This document shows positions 1 through 8,447 of a stretch of DNA of 64,000 nt, piece by piece; the first letter of the stretch is position 1, and each line of letters begins with the position of its first letter. A model generated the notes under the pieces. That model had not been told where the DNA came from. It saw only the letters and a program-made list of their open reading frames with translations, and made no database searches. The DNA comes from Teichococcus wenyumeiae (GTDB taxonomy: Bacteria; Pseudomonadota; Alphaproteobacteria; Acetobacterales; Acetobacteraceae), in NCBI RefSeq assembly GCF_003696345.1, contig NZ_RFLX01000010.1, forward strand, positions 1 through 64,000, in the 5' to 3' direction. The translations under genes were made by a program, and so were the position numbers.

Positions 1-86
1 CGACGCCTACATCAGGCGATCGCCAGAACATGCTACTGGCGCCGCAGCCAGCGTCTCGCTCGCATGAAAACTCAACTGTAGAATTA

Positions 87-989
87 GAACCTATCCCACT
101 AGACGCTGGCTGCGAGGCTTCCTAGCTCATCGTTCATGATGAGGAGATCTATTCGGGCGACGAAGCGGCGCATTCGAGATGACGGCTGGCGCCTGCCGGA
201 TGCGCTCTGGGCTGAGATGGAGCCGTTGCTGCCACCGCGGCCTAAACACCCGCTGGGCTGCCACAACCCACGTGTGCCGGACCGGGCGGCGATGGACGCC
301 ATCTTCTTTGTGCTGCGCACCGGCTGTCAGTGGAATGCGCTGCGGGAGACCAAGCTCTGCTCGTCCTCCTCAGCGCACCGGCGCTTTCAGGAATGGGCAA
401 AGGCCGGAGTGTTCGAGGCGTTCTGGCGCAAGGGATTGCTGGCCTATGACGGCCTGCGAGGCATCGACTGGAGTTGGCTCGCACTCGACGGCGCCATGGG
501 CAAGGCGCCGCTGGGCGGGGGAAAAAACCGGCTCCAATCCAACGGACCGCGGCAAGCGCGGGGTCAAGCGCTCGGTGCTGACCGACGGACGCGGCGTCCC
601 TCTGGGTGCAGTGGTCGAGGGGGCGAACCGCAACGACCACAAGCTGATGCGCCAGACCCTGCAGGCCATCCCTGTTAAGCGGCCCAAGCCGACGCGCCGC
701 CAACCCCAGCACCTCTGCCTCGACAAAGGCTTCGACTATGACGAGCCGCGCGCACTGGCAGCCGAGTTCGGCTTCACCCTGCACCTGCGCACACGTGGCG
801 AGGAGGTCAGGGCCAGGCGGCACGCCAGAGCCAAGGCAAGGCGCTGGGTCGTTGAACGCACGCACTCTTGGCTGAACCGCTTCCGCTCCATCCTGATCCG
901 CTGGACCAGGAAGCCTGCCAACGACCTCGCCCTGCTTCACCTTGCCTGCGGCATCATCACATGGCGTCATGCCCTACCGGGATAGGCTC
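87..989 (+). mobile_element. IS5-family insertion sequence (IS427-like group)
   Basis: A 903-bp element with imperfect terminal inverted repeats. The left end (87-102) and the complement of the right end (974-989) share the core CCTATCCC and most flanking bases. The trinucleotide TTA occurs at 84-86 and again at 990-992, as expected for a TNA target duplication. Both ends therefore appear intact. The element carries one transposase gene split between two frames. It lies just beyond a hairpin that follows the solute-receptor gene to its right, so the insertion breaks no visible gene on that side. The exact ISfinder group is inferred from size, duplication and the two-frame layout. Confidence 0.88.
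136..985 (+). CDS. IS5-family DDE transposase, read in two frames
   Basis: The N-terminal half starts at ATG 136 (or 139) and carries the usual IS5 N-terminal region (WRLPDALWAEMEPLLPPR). The first catalytic Asp lies in LALDGAMGKAPLGG. The frame must then move by +1 (or -2) at the G5A6 tract at 517-527 to continue as GEKTGSNPTDRGKRGVKRS. The second Asp (CLDKGFDYD) and the Glu (VERTHSWLNRFR) follow, so all three DDE residues are present across the two frames. Many relatives of this group make transposase by programmed frameshifting, so the split may be functional. A single extra base in the homopolymer tract would look the same. The joined product is about 280 residues, normal for the family. 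Confidence 0.85.
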
Positions 990-1041
990 TTACTGCCCGC
1001 TGCCGCTTGGGGTTCGTCGCCTCAGTGCCGCCGTCACAAGG

Positions 1042-1068
1042 CCGGCTCCGCAACAGGCGCGGAGCCGG
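1042..1068 (-). terminator. Hairpin downstream of the Bug receptor gene
   Basis: A perfect 10-bp stem (CCGGCTCCGC with its complement) around a 7-nt loop. It lies 9 bases beyond the stop of the leftward receptor gene and before the IS element. There is no long T tract, so it is a hairpin-type terminator candidate only. Confidence 0.5.
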
Positions 1069-1077
1069 GCTGCTACC

Positions 1078-2055
1078 TCAGTCCGAACTCATGGAGATCT
1101 TCTTCTCCTGCACCACACGGCTGGAGATCGCCTCCTGCTCCTCCAGAAACGCCGCGAAGGCCTTTCCGGTGGAGCCGACGACATCGACACCCTGATCCTC
1201 CAGCGGCTTGCGCACCGCCGGCTGTTGCAGGGCCTGCTGCAGGGCCGCCTCCATGCGCTGCATCACCGGCTCCGGCACGCCCGCCGGCCCAAGGATGCCC
1301 CAGAAGGCCTTGGCCGCCACGCCGGGCACGCCGCTTTCTATCAGCGTCGGGATATTAGGGCGAAGGGGAGAGCGCGTCTCACCGGTTTGGGCCAGGGCCC
1401 GCAGGGTGCTGCCGACCTGGCCGCCCAGCCCCACCACGCTGGCAACGGCCAAGTCGATCTCGCCGGCCGAAGCCGCCGCGCTCATCGGGCCGCCGCCACG
1501 ATAGGGCACATGCACCATCTTGCAGCCCGCCGCGTCCTGCAAGCGTTCCATGGTCAGGTGCGCCAGGCTGCCAACGCCGATGGTGCCGTAGGTGATGGTG
1601 TCCGGCTGCTTCTTCGCCTGAGCGATGACCTCTTCCATCCTGGTCCAGGGGCGCTTCACCGGCGTCGCCGCCAGCATGGGCGCCGTGGCAAGCAGGCAGA
1701 CCGGCCTGAGGTCCTTCTCCTCATAGCCCAGCGGCTTGATCAGCAGCGGGTTCACCACATGGGTGTCGAAAACCACCACGAAGCTCTGCCCATCCGGCGC
1801 CGCGCGGGCCACAGTGGCGGTGCCCATGGCGCCGCCCGCGCCCGGCCGATTCTCGATCACGATCGGCACGCCAAGGGATTGGGTCAGCGGGTTCTGCAGC
1901 AGGCGGCAGAGCAGATCGGCGCTGCCTCCGGGCGGAAAGGGCACAACGATGCGGATGGGGCCATCCGGCCAGGCACGCTGCGCCCGCAGGGTGGCGGGTG
2001 CGGCGAGAGACAGGCCAGCGGCAGCCAGCGCCGCGCGGCGCGTCAGGGTTCTCAT
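1078..2055 (-). CDS. Tripartite tricarboxylate transporter receptor (Bug/TctC family)
   Basis: A 325-residue periplasmic solute-binding protein. The N-terminus has a twin-arginine-like export signal (TRRAALAAAGLSLAAP). The mature part opens with the family signature WPDGPIRIVVPFPPGGSAD, followed by IENRPGAGGAMGTATVARAAPDG. A strong Shine-Dalgarno (AGGAGGAGG) precedes the ATG. Members capture carboxylates for TctAB-type membrane partners, but no tctA or tctB is in the window, so this is an orphan receptor, as is common in this lineage. A 136-base gap containing a hairpin separates it from thuA, so membership in the sugar operon is doubtful. The ligand cannot be read from sequence. Confidence 0.9.
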   Translation of the reverse strand: MRTLTRRAALAAAGLSLAAPATLRAQRAWPDGPIRIVVPFPPGGSADLLCRLLQNPLTQSLGVPIVIENRPGAGGAMGTATVARAAPDGQSFVVVFDTHVVNPLLIKPLGYEEKDLRPVCLLATAPMLAATPVKRPWTRMEEVIAQAKKQPDTITYGTIGVGSLAHLTMERLQDAAGCKMVHVPYRGGGPMSAAASAGEIDLAVASVVGLGGQVGSTLRALAQTGETRSPLRPNIPTLIESGVPGVAAKAFWGILGPAGVPEPVMQRMEAALQQALQQPAVRKPLEDQGVDVVGSTGKAFAAFLEEQEAISSRVVQEKKISMSSD

Positions 2056-2082
2056 GTCAGCCTCCTCCTGTGCTTCCGATTG

Positions 2083-2111
2083 GAAGCCGGCCAGGTGCCT
2101 GGCACGGCTTC
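2083..2111 (-). terminator. Intergenic hairpin between thuA and the Bug gene
   Basis: A 13-bp stem with one bulged base and a minimal loop, formed by GAAGCCGGCCAGG and its near-complement. It lies 80 bases after the thuA stop and in the leader of the receptor gene. It could end the ROK-Gfo-ThuA transcript or act as a leader structure. There is no U tract. Confidence 0.35.
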
Positions 2112-2191
2112 AAAGCACGGAGTAGCGGCATTTCCGCCAATGTAACAGCCGCTTCCGCAATGGGCGCAGCGTCACGCCGCAGTGCGCACCC

Positions 2192-2836
2192 TCAGCCCCG
2201 CGCGGCCCAGAGCATGCCGCGCCGGACTATGGTCGCCATTTCAGGCACCTCGAACTCGACAGCATGGTGGCCGAGGGAGCTGTAGAAGACCCGCCCACTG
2301 CCGTGCCGCCGCTTCCAGACAACCGGGATGACATGCCCGTCGATCCAGGCGCAGTGATCCCCGCGGAAGGTCGTGGTTGCCAGGACTTCGTTGTTCGGGT
2401 CCACATGCATGTAGTACTGCTCGGACCGGTACGGGAAATCGCGGATTCCTTCCATGACCCCGTCATCAGGTTTCGTCACATTGACCACGTAGTCGATGAT
2501 GTTGCCTGGATGCGCCACCCACTGGCCGCCCACCATGAACTGGTACTTCACCTCGTTGCGGAAGCTGTCGCCCATGCCGCCATGGAACCCCGCGAAGCCC
2601 ACGCCGTCCTGCACGGCCTTGTAGAGCCCCTCAATCTCCTCCTTCTCGATCGTCGACATCGTGACGATCGGGACGATCAGGTCGAATTCATGGAGGTTGG
2701 GATCTGCGAAGGCCTCCGTGGTCTTTTCCGTGACCACTTCGAAGCCTTCCTCCCGCAGCATCCGCCCGACGACCTCGGCACATTCCTGCGGTTGATGGCC
2801 GGTCCAGCCACCCCAGACGATCAGAGCCTGCTTCAT
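2192..2836 (-). CDS. ThuA-domain protein (sugar utilisation)
   Basis: A 214-residue protein of the ThuA family, a glutamine-amidotransferase-like fold without an amidotransferase role. Visible signatures are the start KQALIVWGGWTGHQP, GFAGFHGGMGDSF in the middle and RVFYSSLGHH near the end. Rhizobial ThuA acts with ThuB, a Gfo/Idh/MocA dehydrogenase, on 3-keto derivatives of disaccharides. Here the gene lies 18 bases after such a dehydrogenase and shares its operon. The start has an excellent Shine-Dalgarno (AAGGAGG). A role in handling a keto-sugar intermediate is inferred from family and context. Confidence 0.85.
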   Translation of the reverse strand: MKQALIVWGGWTGHQPQECAEVVGRMLREEGFEVVTEKTTEAFADPNLHEFDLIVPIVTMSTIEKEEIEGLYKAVQDGVGFAGFHGGMGDSFRNEVKYQFMVGGQWVAHPGNIIDYVVNVTKPDDGVMEGIRDFPYRSEQYYMHVDPNNEVLATTTFRGDHCAWIDGHVIPVVWKRRHGSGRVFYSSLGHHAVEFEVPEMATIVRRGMLWAARG

Positions 2837-2854
2837 GGTTTCCTCCTTGTCGCT

Positions 2855-3952
2855 TCAGCCGAGGTCGCCCAGCACAGGGCGGGCGGGCAGCGGCGCCGGC
2901 CGTTCGCAACGGCTTTCGATCGTGACGGTGCGTTCCTCGTCGCTGGAGCGCTGGAAGGCCTCCATGACTTCCAGGACGTGGAAGGCCAACTCGCCGCTGC
3001 ACCGGTGCGGACGCCCGGCGCGGATCGCCCTTGCCATATCGGCCAGCCCGATGATGCGGAAATTGCCATCCGCGATGCCGTGCGACAGCGGCACATCCGC
3101 CCAGGCCTCCCGCTGCCGCGCGATCGAGACGGTGCCGCCGAAGCGGTTCGGGTCCGGCACCACGAGTGAGCCCTGGCTGCCGTAAATTTCCATATTACCG
3201 TGCCGGTGCTGCCAGACATCGAAGCTGGTGGTCACGGCGATGACGGCCCCGCTGACGAAATGCAGCAGGCCGGTGACATGGGTGGCGGTTTCGACCGTGA
3301 TGGTCTCGCCACTGCGCGGCCCGCTGCCGACGGTCCGCCCGGTGAAGCCGGCGTTTGCCGAGCCCATCACCTTCGCCACCGGCCCGAGCAGATTCACCAG
3401 GTTGGTCAGATAATACGGGCCCATGTCGAGCATCGGGCCACCGCCACGGGCATAATAGAAGCGCGGGTCGGGATGCCAGTGTTCGTGGCCATGGTTCATC
3501 ATGAAGGCGGTGCCGGAGAGCGGCTTGCCGATGGCGCCGTCGTCGATCAGCTTTCGCGCTGTCTGATGCGCGCCGCCCAGGAAGGTATCGGGCGCCGAGC
3601 CGACGCGCAGCCCGGCCTTTGCCGCCGCCTCGATCAGCTTGCGGCCCTCGGCCGTGCTGGTGGCCAGCGGCTTCTCGCCATGCACATGCTTGCCATGGGC
3701 AATGGCATCCAGCCCCACCGGCACATGCGCCTGCGGCGTGGTGAGGTTCAGCACCACCTCGATCTCAGGGTCCGACAGCAGCGCGTCGATAGGAACGGCG
3801 CGGAGACCGAACTCCTCCGCGCGCGCACGTGCCTGGCTTTCATTCAGGTCCGCGCAGCAGGTGATCTGCAGCTCCGGGAAAAAGGCCGCAGCGCGCAGGT
3901 AAGCCGCGCTGATATTCCCGCAGCCGATCAGCCCGACCTTGACCGCATCCAT
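2855..3952 (-). CDS. Gfo/Idh/MocA-family NAD(P)-dependent sugar dehydrogenase
   Basis: 365 residues. The N-terminal Rossmann motif is VGLIGCGNISAAY. The conserved HGEKPLATS contains the Glu-Lys-Pro triad, whose Lys takes part in catalysis. The C-terminal alpha/beta substrate domain includes GGGPMLDMGPYYL and NHGHEHWHPDPR. Members oxidise or reduce hydroxyls of sugars, inositols and glycosides. The gene starts inside the end of the ROK regulator (25-base overlap) with Shine-Dalgarno GGAGGA, showing tight translational coupling. Paired with ThuA, it may act on a glycoside at C3. The substrate is unproven. Confidence 0.88.
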   Translation of the reverse strand: MDAVKVGLIGCGNISAAYLRAAAFFPELQITCCADLNESQARARAEEFGLRAVPIDALLSDPEIEVVLNLTTPQAHVPVGLDAIAHGKHVHGEKPLATSTAEGRKLIEAAAKAGLRVGSAPDTFLGGAHQTARKLIDDGAIGKPLSGTAFMMNHGHEHWHPDPRFYYARGGGPMLDMGPYYLTNLVNLLGPVAKVMGSANAGFTGRTVGSGPRSGETITVETATHVTGLLHFVSGAVIAVTTSFDVWQHRHGNMEIYGSQGSLVVPDPNRFGGTVSIARQREAWADVPLSHGIADGNFRIIGLADMARAIRAGRPHRCSGELAFHVLEVMEAFQRSSDEERTVTIESRCERPAPLPARPVLGDLG

Positions 3953-5178
3953 ACATCTTCCTCCGGACGGTTCTTGAGCGCTTCATTCCACGGCGCTTCA
4001 TAGATTCGACGCAGCACGATGACGGCTGCACCCCGGGCCCACATTTCGTCGCCCCAAGGGTGAAAGGTGATCTGCATCGCCTCGCGCAGCGTCGGCAGCA
4101 CATTGGCCTCGACAGCCGCCAGCAACGGCCGCCGCAGCAAGTCGCCGGCGCGCAGCCCCTCGCCCGTCAGGATGATCCTTGGCGGGTTCAGGAGATTGGC
4201 GATATTGGCGATGGCGAGCCCGAGCATCCCACCGGCACGCTCAAAGAGCTGCGCCAGGGCCGCGTCGCCCTGCTGGGCCTGCCGCACCAGTTGCGCCATG
4301 CGCCGCCCTGGGTCGCCCATCGCACCATCCGCCAGGCCCAGTTGTTCCGCCATCTGCAGGACGCCCCAATCCGAGGCATAGGCTTCGAGGCAGCCCGTTT
4401 GGCCGCAGCGGCAGGGCGCGCCACCGGCCTCCATCTTCACATGCCCCAGTTCAGGGCCAACACCATGGGCGCCGCGATAAAGCCGGCCGTCCACGATCAG
4501 GCCCATGCCAATCGTGTTTTCCACCGTCACCACGGCAAAGCTATCCAGCCCGCGGCCATAGCCGAACCAGTGCTCAGCCAAGGCCACCAGATTCGCGTCA
4601 TTCTCGATCAGCGTGCGAATGCCGAGGCGCCGCTCCACCGCCTGCCCGAAGGGCTCCGCGCGCGGGCCCAGGACCGGGCTCCAGTGCGAGATGCCGCTGA
4701 CGCCATCGATGACACCGGGCAGGCCGATGCCAATGCCGGAGATCTGGCTCATGGACAGCCTGGCATCCTGCACGCAGCCGCGCACGCCATCCTCAATGAG
4801 GTCGGCAATGACCTCCGTGGATTGCCGCGCCAACTGCACCGGCAGCACCAGCGAGGCCAGCGCCTCCCCCCGTGCATCCGTGATGGTGATGCTGATGCGC
4901 TGCGCCGAAAGCTTCACGCCGACGACATGAAATGCCGCCCCATTCAGGCCAAGCAGCACACGGGGCCGGCCACGGGCACCATTCTCCCCCGCCGCCACGC
5001 GCAGCACATCCACCAGCCCTTCCTCGATCAGGGCGCCGGTGATGGCGGAGACGGTCGCGGGGCTCAGCTCAGTGCGCTCAACAATCTCGACACGTGCGAT
5101 GGGGCCATCACGACGGATGGCATCGATCACATGGTAGCGGTTGATGGCCCGCATCAGCTCCGGATCGGCCGTCTTCAT
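3928..5178 (-). CDS. ROK-family transcriptional regulator (XylR/NagC type)
   Basis: About 416 residues from ATG 5178. An upstream GTG at 5220 would add 14 residues but lacks a ribosome site. The first 80 residues form a winged helix-turn-helix (INRYHVIDAIRRDGPIARVEI, then LSPATVSAITGALIEEGLVD). The rest is the ROK sugar-kinase fold with the zinc-binding CRCGQTGCLEAYAS motif. Regulators with this layout usually repress sugar genes until a sugar binds. It is divergent from the ABC importer and first in its own operon, so it probably controls both arms through the shared intergenic region. Confidence 0.88.
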   Translation of the reverse strand: MKTADPELMRAINRYHVIDAIRRDGPIARVEIVERTELSPATVSAITGALIEEGLVDVLRVAAGENGARGRPRVLLGLNGAAFHVVGVKLSAQRISITITDARGEALASLVLPVQLARQSTEVIADLIEDGVRGCVQDARLSMSQISGIGIGLPGVIDGVSGISHWSPVLGPRAEPFGQAVERRLGIRTLIENDANLVALAEHWFGYGRGLDSFAVVTVENTIGMGLIVDGRLYRGAHGVGPELGHVKMEAGGAPCRCGQTGCLEAYASDWGVLQMAEQLGLADGAMGDPGRRMAQLVRQAQQGDAALAQLFERAGGMLGLAIANIANLLNPPRIILTGEGLRAGDLLRRPLLAAVEANVLPTLREAMQITFHPWGDEMWARGAAVIVLRRIYEAPWNEALKNRPEEDVWMRSRSG

Positions 5179-5377
5179 CGCTGGCGTCTGTTCTCCATCA
5201 ACGCCTGGAATTCTGGCCACAAGCGCCGGCAGGTCAAGCGATTAAGTTTGGGCGCAGAATTTAATGCCGTCCCTTTCCTCATCGAACGCCCTTTTTGCTT
5301 GACGGCTGCCGTAGGGCCTTCGCATCCTTTCTCCGAGAACCGAAAAAAAAGCGTCCCAGACGACGCAGGGAGGAGCG
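5179..5377. promoter_or_regulatory. Divergent control region with putative ROK operator
   Basis: The 199 bases between the ROK gene and the ABC receptor gene are AT-rich for this genome. At 5241-5265 lies an imperfect inverted repeat with ATTAA-TT half sites, a pattern like known XylR/NagC operators. A TTGACG hexamer at 5299-5304 could be a -35 for the rightward operon, but no good -10 is visible. A strong Shine-Dalgarno (GGGAGGAG) precedes 5378. The operator call rests on symmetry and position only. Confidence 0.4.
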
Positions 5378-6640
5378 ATGCGCGCAGTCTTTCGCGTGGG
5401 CGCTGTGCTGACACTGCTTGCGTGCAGCACGGCCGCGGCCTGGGCGGACACCACCGTCCGCTGGTTCATCTCGGAAACCTCGCCCGCCATGACAGCCTGG
5501 CAGAAGGAGGTCGCACGCCGTTACGAGGAAGGTCATCCCGGGACCCGCATCGAGGTCCTGGTGATGTCGGGCGAGCCTTACAAGGCGAAGCTCACCACCA
5601 TGCTGCAGTCCAACGACCGGCCGCACCTCATCTATACCTGGGGCGGCGGCGTGCTCTTTGCGCAGGCGCGGGCCGGGCTGCTGGAGGATATCACCAGCAG
5701 GGTGCAGGGCGCCTGGGCCAACGAGCTGAATCCCGCCGCCCTGGAGGCGATGAGCTACAAGGGCAAGATCTATGGCGCGCCCACGCATCTGACGCAGGTA
5801 GTGCTCTGGTATAATCGTCGCCTGCTGAAGCAGGCAGGCGTTGAGGTATCGGAACTGGCGACCTGGGACGGCATGCTGGGCGCGGTGAAGAAGCTGCAGG
5901 CCGCCAATATCCAGCCTTTCACGGCAGGCGGCTCGGACAAATGGCCGCTGAACATGTTCTGGTCCGGCCTGGCGCTGCGGGTCGGCGGCAAGGAAGCCTT
6001 CGAGGCCGCGATGAACCGCAGCGGGCCGGGCTTCGACGGCCCGGTCTTCCAGCGTGCCAGCGAGATGTTCAAGCAGTTGGTGGACCTCAACCCCTTCCAG
6101 CGTGGCTTCCTGGCGGACACGGCCCCCAAGGCCGCAGGCCAGTTCGGCGACGGCAAGGCCGCGCTGCACCTGATGGGCAACTGGTTCTACAACATCCAGA
6201 AGTCGCAGAGCAGCAACCAGCAGGGCGTGCCGGATGAGGATCTCGGCTTTGTCCCCTTCCCCCAGGTATCCGGCGGCAAGGGAGACCCCAGCGATGTTGT
6301 CGGCGGCATCAACGGTTTTCTGGTGACGCGCGGCTCGCCGCCCGAGGCCGCCGATTTCCTGCGCTTCTACACCGGCACCGAGGTCCAACGCGAGGCGGCG
6401 CAGCGCGGCTTCACCATCCCGGCGGCCAAGGGTACGGCGGAGCAGTTGCAGAACGCGTTCTTCCGCCAGGTCGCCACGAATCTGCAGCAGGCCCACTACG
6501 TGCAGAACTTCTATGACCAGATGCTTGGCCCATCGGTCGGGCGCGTGGTGAACGACACCTCCGCGGATCTGGCGACCGGCCGCACCACGCCGAAGCAGGT
6601 GGGGCAGCAGATCCAGGAAGCCTGGGAACTTGAGCAATAG
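5378..6640 (+). CDS. ABC sugar transporter substrate-binding protein (family 1, CUT1)
   Basis: 420 residues with an N-terminal signal peptide (MRAVFRVGAVLTLLACSTAAAWA). The mature protein looks like UgpB/MalE-type receptors: TTVRWFISETSPAMTAWQKEV, HLIYTWGGGVLFAQARAG, and GGINGFLVTRGSPPEAADFL near the end. It would deliver an oligosaccharide, polyol or pentose derivative to the two permeases that follow. Its stop lies 19 bases before the preferred start of the first permease. The surrounding xylose-type genes suggest a xylose- or xyloside-related ligand, which is inference. Confidence 0.9.
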   Translation: MRAVFRVGAVLTLLACSTAAAWADTTVRWFISETSPAMTAWQKEVARRYEEGHPGTRIEVLVMSGEPYKAKLTTMLQSNDRPHLIYTWGGGVLFAQARAGLLEDITSRVQGAWANELNPAALEAMSYKGKIYGAPTHLTQVVLWYNRRLLKQAGVEVSELATWDGMLGAVKKLQAANIQPFTAGGSDKWPLNMFWSGLALRVGGKEAFEAAMNRSGPGFDGPVFQRASEMFKQLVDLNPFQRGFLADTAPKAAGQFGDGKAALHLMGNWFYNIQKSQSSNQQGVPDEDLGFVPFPQVSGGKGDPSDVVGGINGFLVTRGSPPEAADFLRFYTGTEVQREAAQRGFTIPAAKGTAEQLQNAFFRQVATNLQQAHYVQNFYDQMLGPSVGRVVNDTSADLATGRTTPKQVGQQIQEAWELEQ

Positions 6641-6659
6641 AGACCGGGAGGCGAGCGGG

Positions 6660-7598
6660 ATGAGCGGCACCGGGGCCATCAACATCGCCATCCCTGTCGG
6701 AAGCCCGACCCGGCGCTCCGACAAGCGGCGGCTCGCCCTGGGCCGCAATCTGGCGGCGGGCGGCTTCCTGGCACCGGCCACCATCCTCTTCACGGTCTTT
6801 GTGGTGCTGCCGGTAGTCGAGGCCGCGTGGTACAGCTTCTATCGCTGGAACGGCTATGGCATCCCGACCGACTGGGTGGGCTGGCGCAACTACCTGACGC
6901 TGTTCAACAACAGCGTCTTCGCCTCGGCTGCCTGGAACACGGCGCTGGTGGTCGCGGTCTCGCTGCTGGTGCAATTGCCGCTGGGGCTGGCACTGGCCCT
7001 GATGGTAGCACGCAATTCCCGCAGCAGCATGATCTTCCGCACCATCTTCTTCCTTCCCTACGTGCTGGGTGAAGTCGCGGCCGGGTTGATCTGGCGCTTC
7101 GTCTTCGACGGCAATGTCGGCCTCATGGCCGCCGCGGCCCGCAAGATCGGCATCGAGGCGCCCTTCATCCTGGCCGATCCGGACCTCGCCATCTATGCCG
7201 TGCTGACGGTGGTGGTCTGGAAGTATTTCGGCTTCCACATGATGATCTACATCGCCGGCCTGCAGGATATCCCGCGCGAGATGCGCGAGGCCGCGGAGAT
7301 CGACGGCGCCAGCCGCTGGCAGTCCCTGCGCTACGTCATCCTGCCGATGCTCTGGCCGGCCATCCGCATCTCCATCTTCTTCTCGGTAGTGGGCGCGCTG
7401 CAGCTCTTCGATGTGGTGATGCCGTTGACGGGCGGTGGCCCCTCCAATGCCACCCATACCTTCGTCACCTTCCAGTACACCTTCGGCATCACGCGGATGA
7501 ACATCGGCTTCGGTAGCGCCATGGGCGTGGTGATCTTCCTGATCTGCGTGACCTTCACGCTTCTCTACCGTCGCTTCGTCATGCGGGATGCCGGCTGA
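6660..7598 (+). CDS. ABC sugar transporter permease (MalF/UgpA type)
   Basis: 312 residues with six predicted membrane segments, starting with LAPATILFTVFVVLPVVEAAW-type hydrophobic sequence. The cytoplasmic EAA loop, which docks the ATPase, is seen in MREAAEIDGASRWQSLRYVILP. ATG 6660 is preferred because GGGAG lies 9 bases upstream. A TTG at 6630 would overlap the receptor gene and lacks a site. It forms the importer channel with the next gene, whose start codon overlaps its stop (TGATG). Confidence 0.9.
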   Translation: MSGTGAINIAIPVGSPTRRSDKRRLALGRNLAAGGFLAPATILFTVFVVLPVVEAAWYSFYRWNGYGIPTDWVGWRNYLTLFNNSVFASAAWNTALVVAVSLLVQLPLGLALALMVARNSRSSMIFRTIFFLPYVLGEVAAGLIWRFVFDGNVGLMAAAARKIGIEAPFILADPDLAIYAVLTVVVWKYFGFHMMIYIAGLQDIPREMREAAEIDGASRWQSLRYVILPMLWPAIRISIFFSVVGALQLFDVVMPLTGGGPSNATHTFVTFQYTFGITRMNIGFGSAMGVVIFLICVTFTLLYRRFVMRDAG

Positions 7599-8419
7599 TG
7601 CGCAGCATGTCCTCCTATTCGCGCCTGCTGGTCCTGGTGCTGGTGGCCGGCATCGTGCTGGTGCCGCTGGTGACGGTGGCACTCGGCGGCTTCAAGACCA
7701 TGGGTGAGCTGGAGGCCAATCCTTTTGGCCTGCCGGTCCAGTGGCACTGGGAGAACTACCTTTCGGCGCTGACGGGCCGCAGGCTCTGGCTCTCGCTCGG
7801 CAATTCGGTGCTGCTGTCCTTCGGTACCGTGTTTCTGACGCTGGTGGTCGGCACCATGGCGGCCTTCGCCTTTGCGCAGATCCACTTCTTCGGCAAGCGG
7901 ATGATCTTCTCCTACTTCCTGATGGGCCTGCTGTTCCCGGCCGCCACGGCCATCCTGCCGCTCTTCATCCGCGTGCGGAACCTGGGGCTGCTGGATACGC
8001 CCTGGGGCGTCATTCTGCCGCAGGCGGCCTTCGGGCTGGGCATGGCCATCCTGCTGCTCTGGGGCTTCTTCAAGCAGTTGCCGGAAGCGCTCTGGGATGC
8101 GGCGGTGATCGACGGATGCAGCTATGGCCGCTTCCTGTGGTATGTGGTGCTGCCGCTCTCCCGTCCCATCCTGGCCACGGTTTCGGTCTTCGCCCTGGTG
8201 CATAGCTGGAACAGCTACCTGCTGCCGCTGACCTTGCTGAACTCGCCCGGCACTTATCCGTGGACGCTGACCATCATGGATTATTCCGGCGAATATTCCA
8301 CGGACTGGCCGGGTATCCTGGCCTTCATCACCCTGACTCTCGTGCCCGCCATCATCTTCTTCCTGGTGGCGCAGAAGCAGATTGTCGCTGGCCTCACCAG
8401 CGGCGCCGTGAAGGGCTGA
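7598..8419 (+). CDS. ABC sugar transporter permease (MalG/UgpE type)
   Basis: 273 residues, six predicted membrane helices. The EAA-type loop is ALWDAAVIDGCSYGRFLWYVVLP. Its ATG overlaps the stop of the partner permease by one base, so the pair is translationally coupled. No ATP-binding subunit gene follows: the next gene is an enzyme. The importer must therefore borrow an ATPase of the UgpC/MsmK kind from elsewhere in the genome, as some CUT1 systems do. Confidence 0.9.
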   Translation: MRSMSSYSRLLVLVLVAGIVLVPLVTVALGGFKTMGELEANPFGLPVQWHWENYLSALTGRRLWLSLGNSVLLSFGTVFLTLVVGTMAAFAFAQIHFFGKRMIFSYFLMGLLFPAATAILPLFIRVRNLGLLDTPWGVILPQAAFGLGMAILLLWGFFKQLPEALWDAAVIDGCSYGRFLWYVVLPLSRPILATVSVFALVHSWNSYLLPLTLLNSPGTYPWTLTIMDYSGEYSTDWPGILAFITLTLVPAIIFFLVAQKQIVAGLTSGAVKG

Positions 8420-8447
8420 ACACAGAGAAACGGAAGGAACGTGACGC

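Noticed and set aside
4060-5814. Long plus-strand frame opposite the ROK regulator and into the receptor gene
   Set aside because: Composition is shadow-like, it runs across the divergent promoter region, and both real genes have clear family motifs and ribosome sites.
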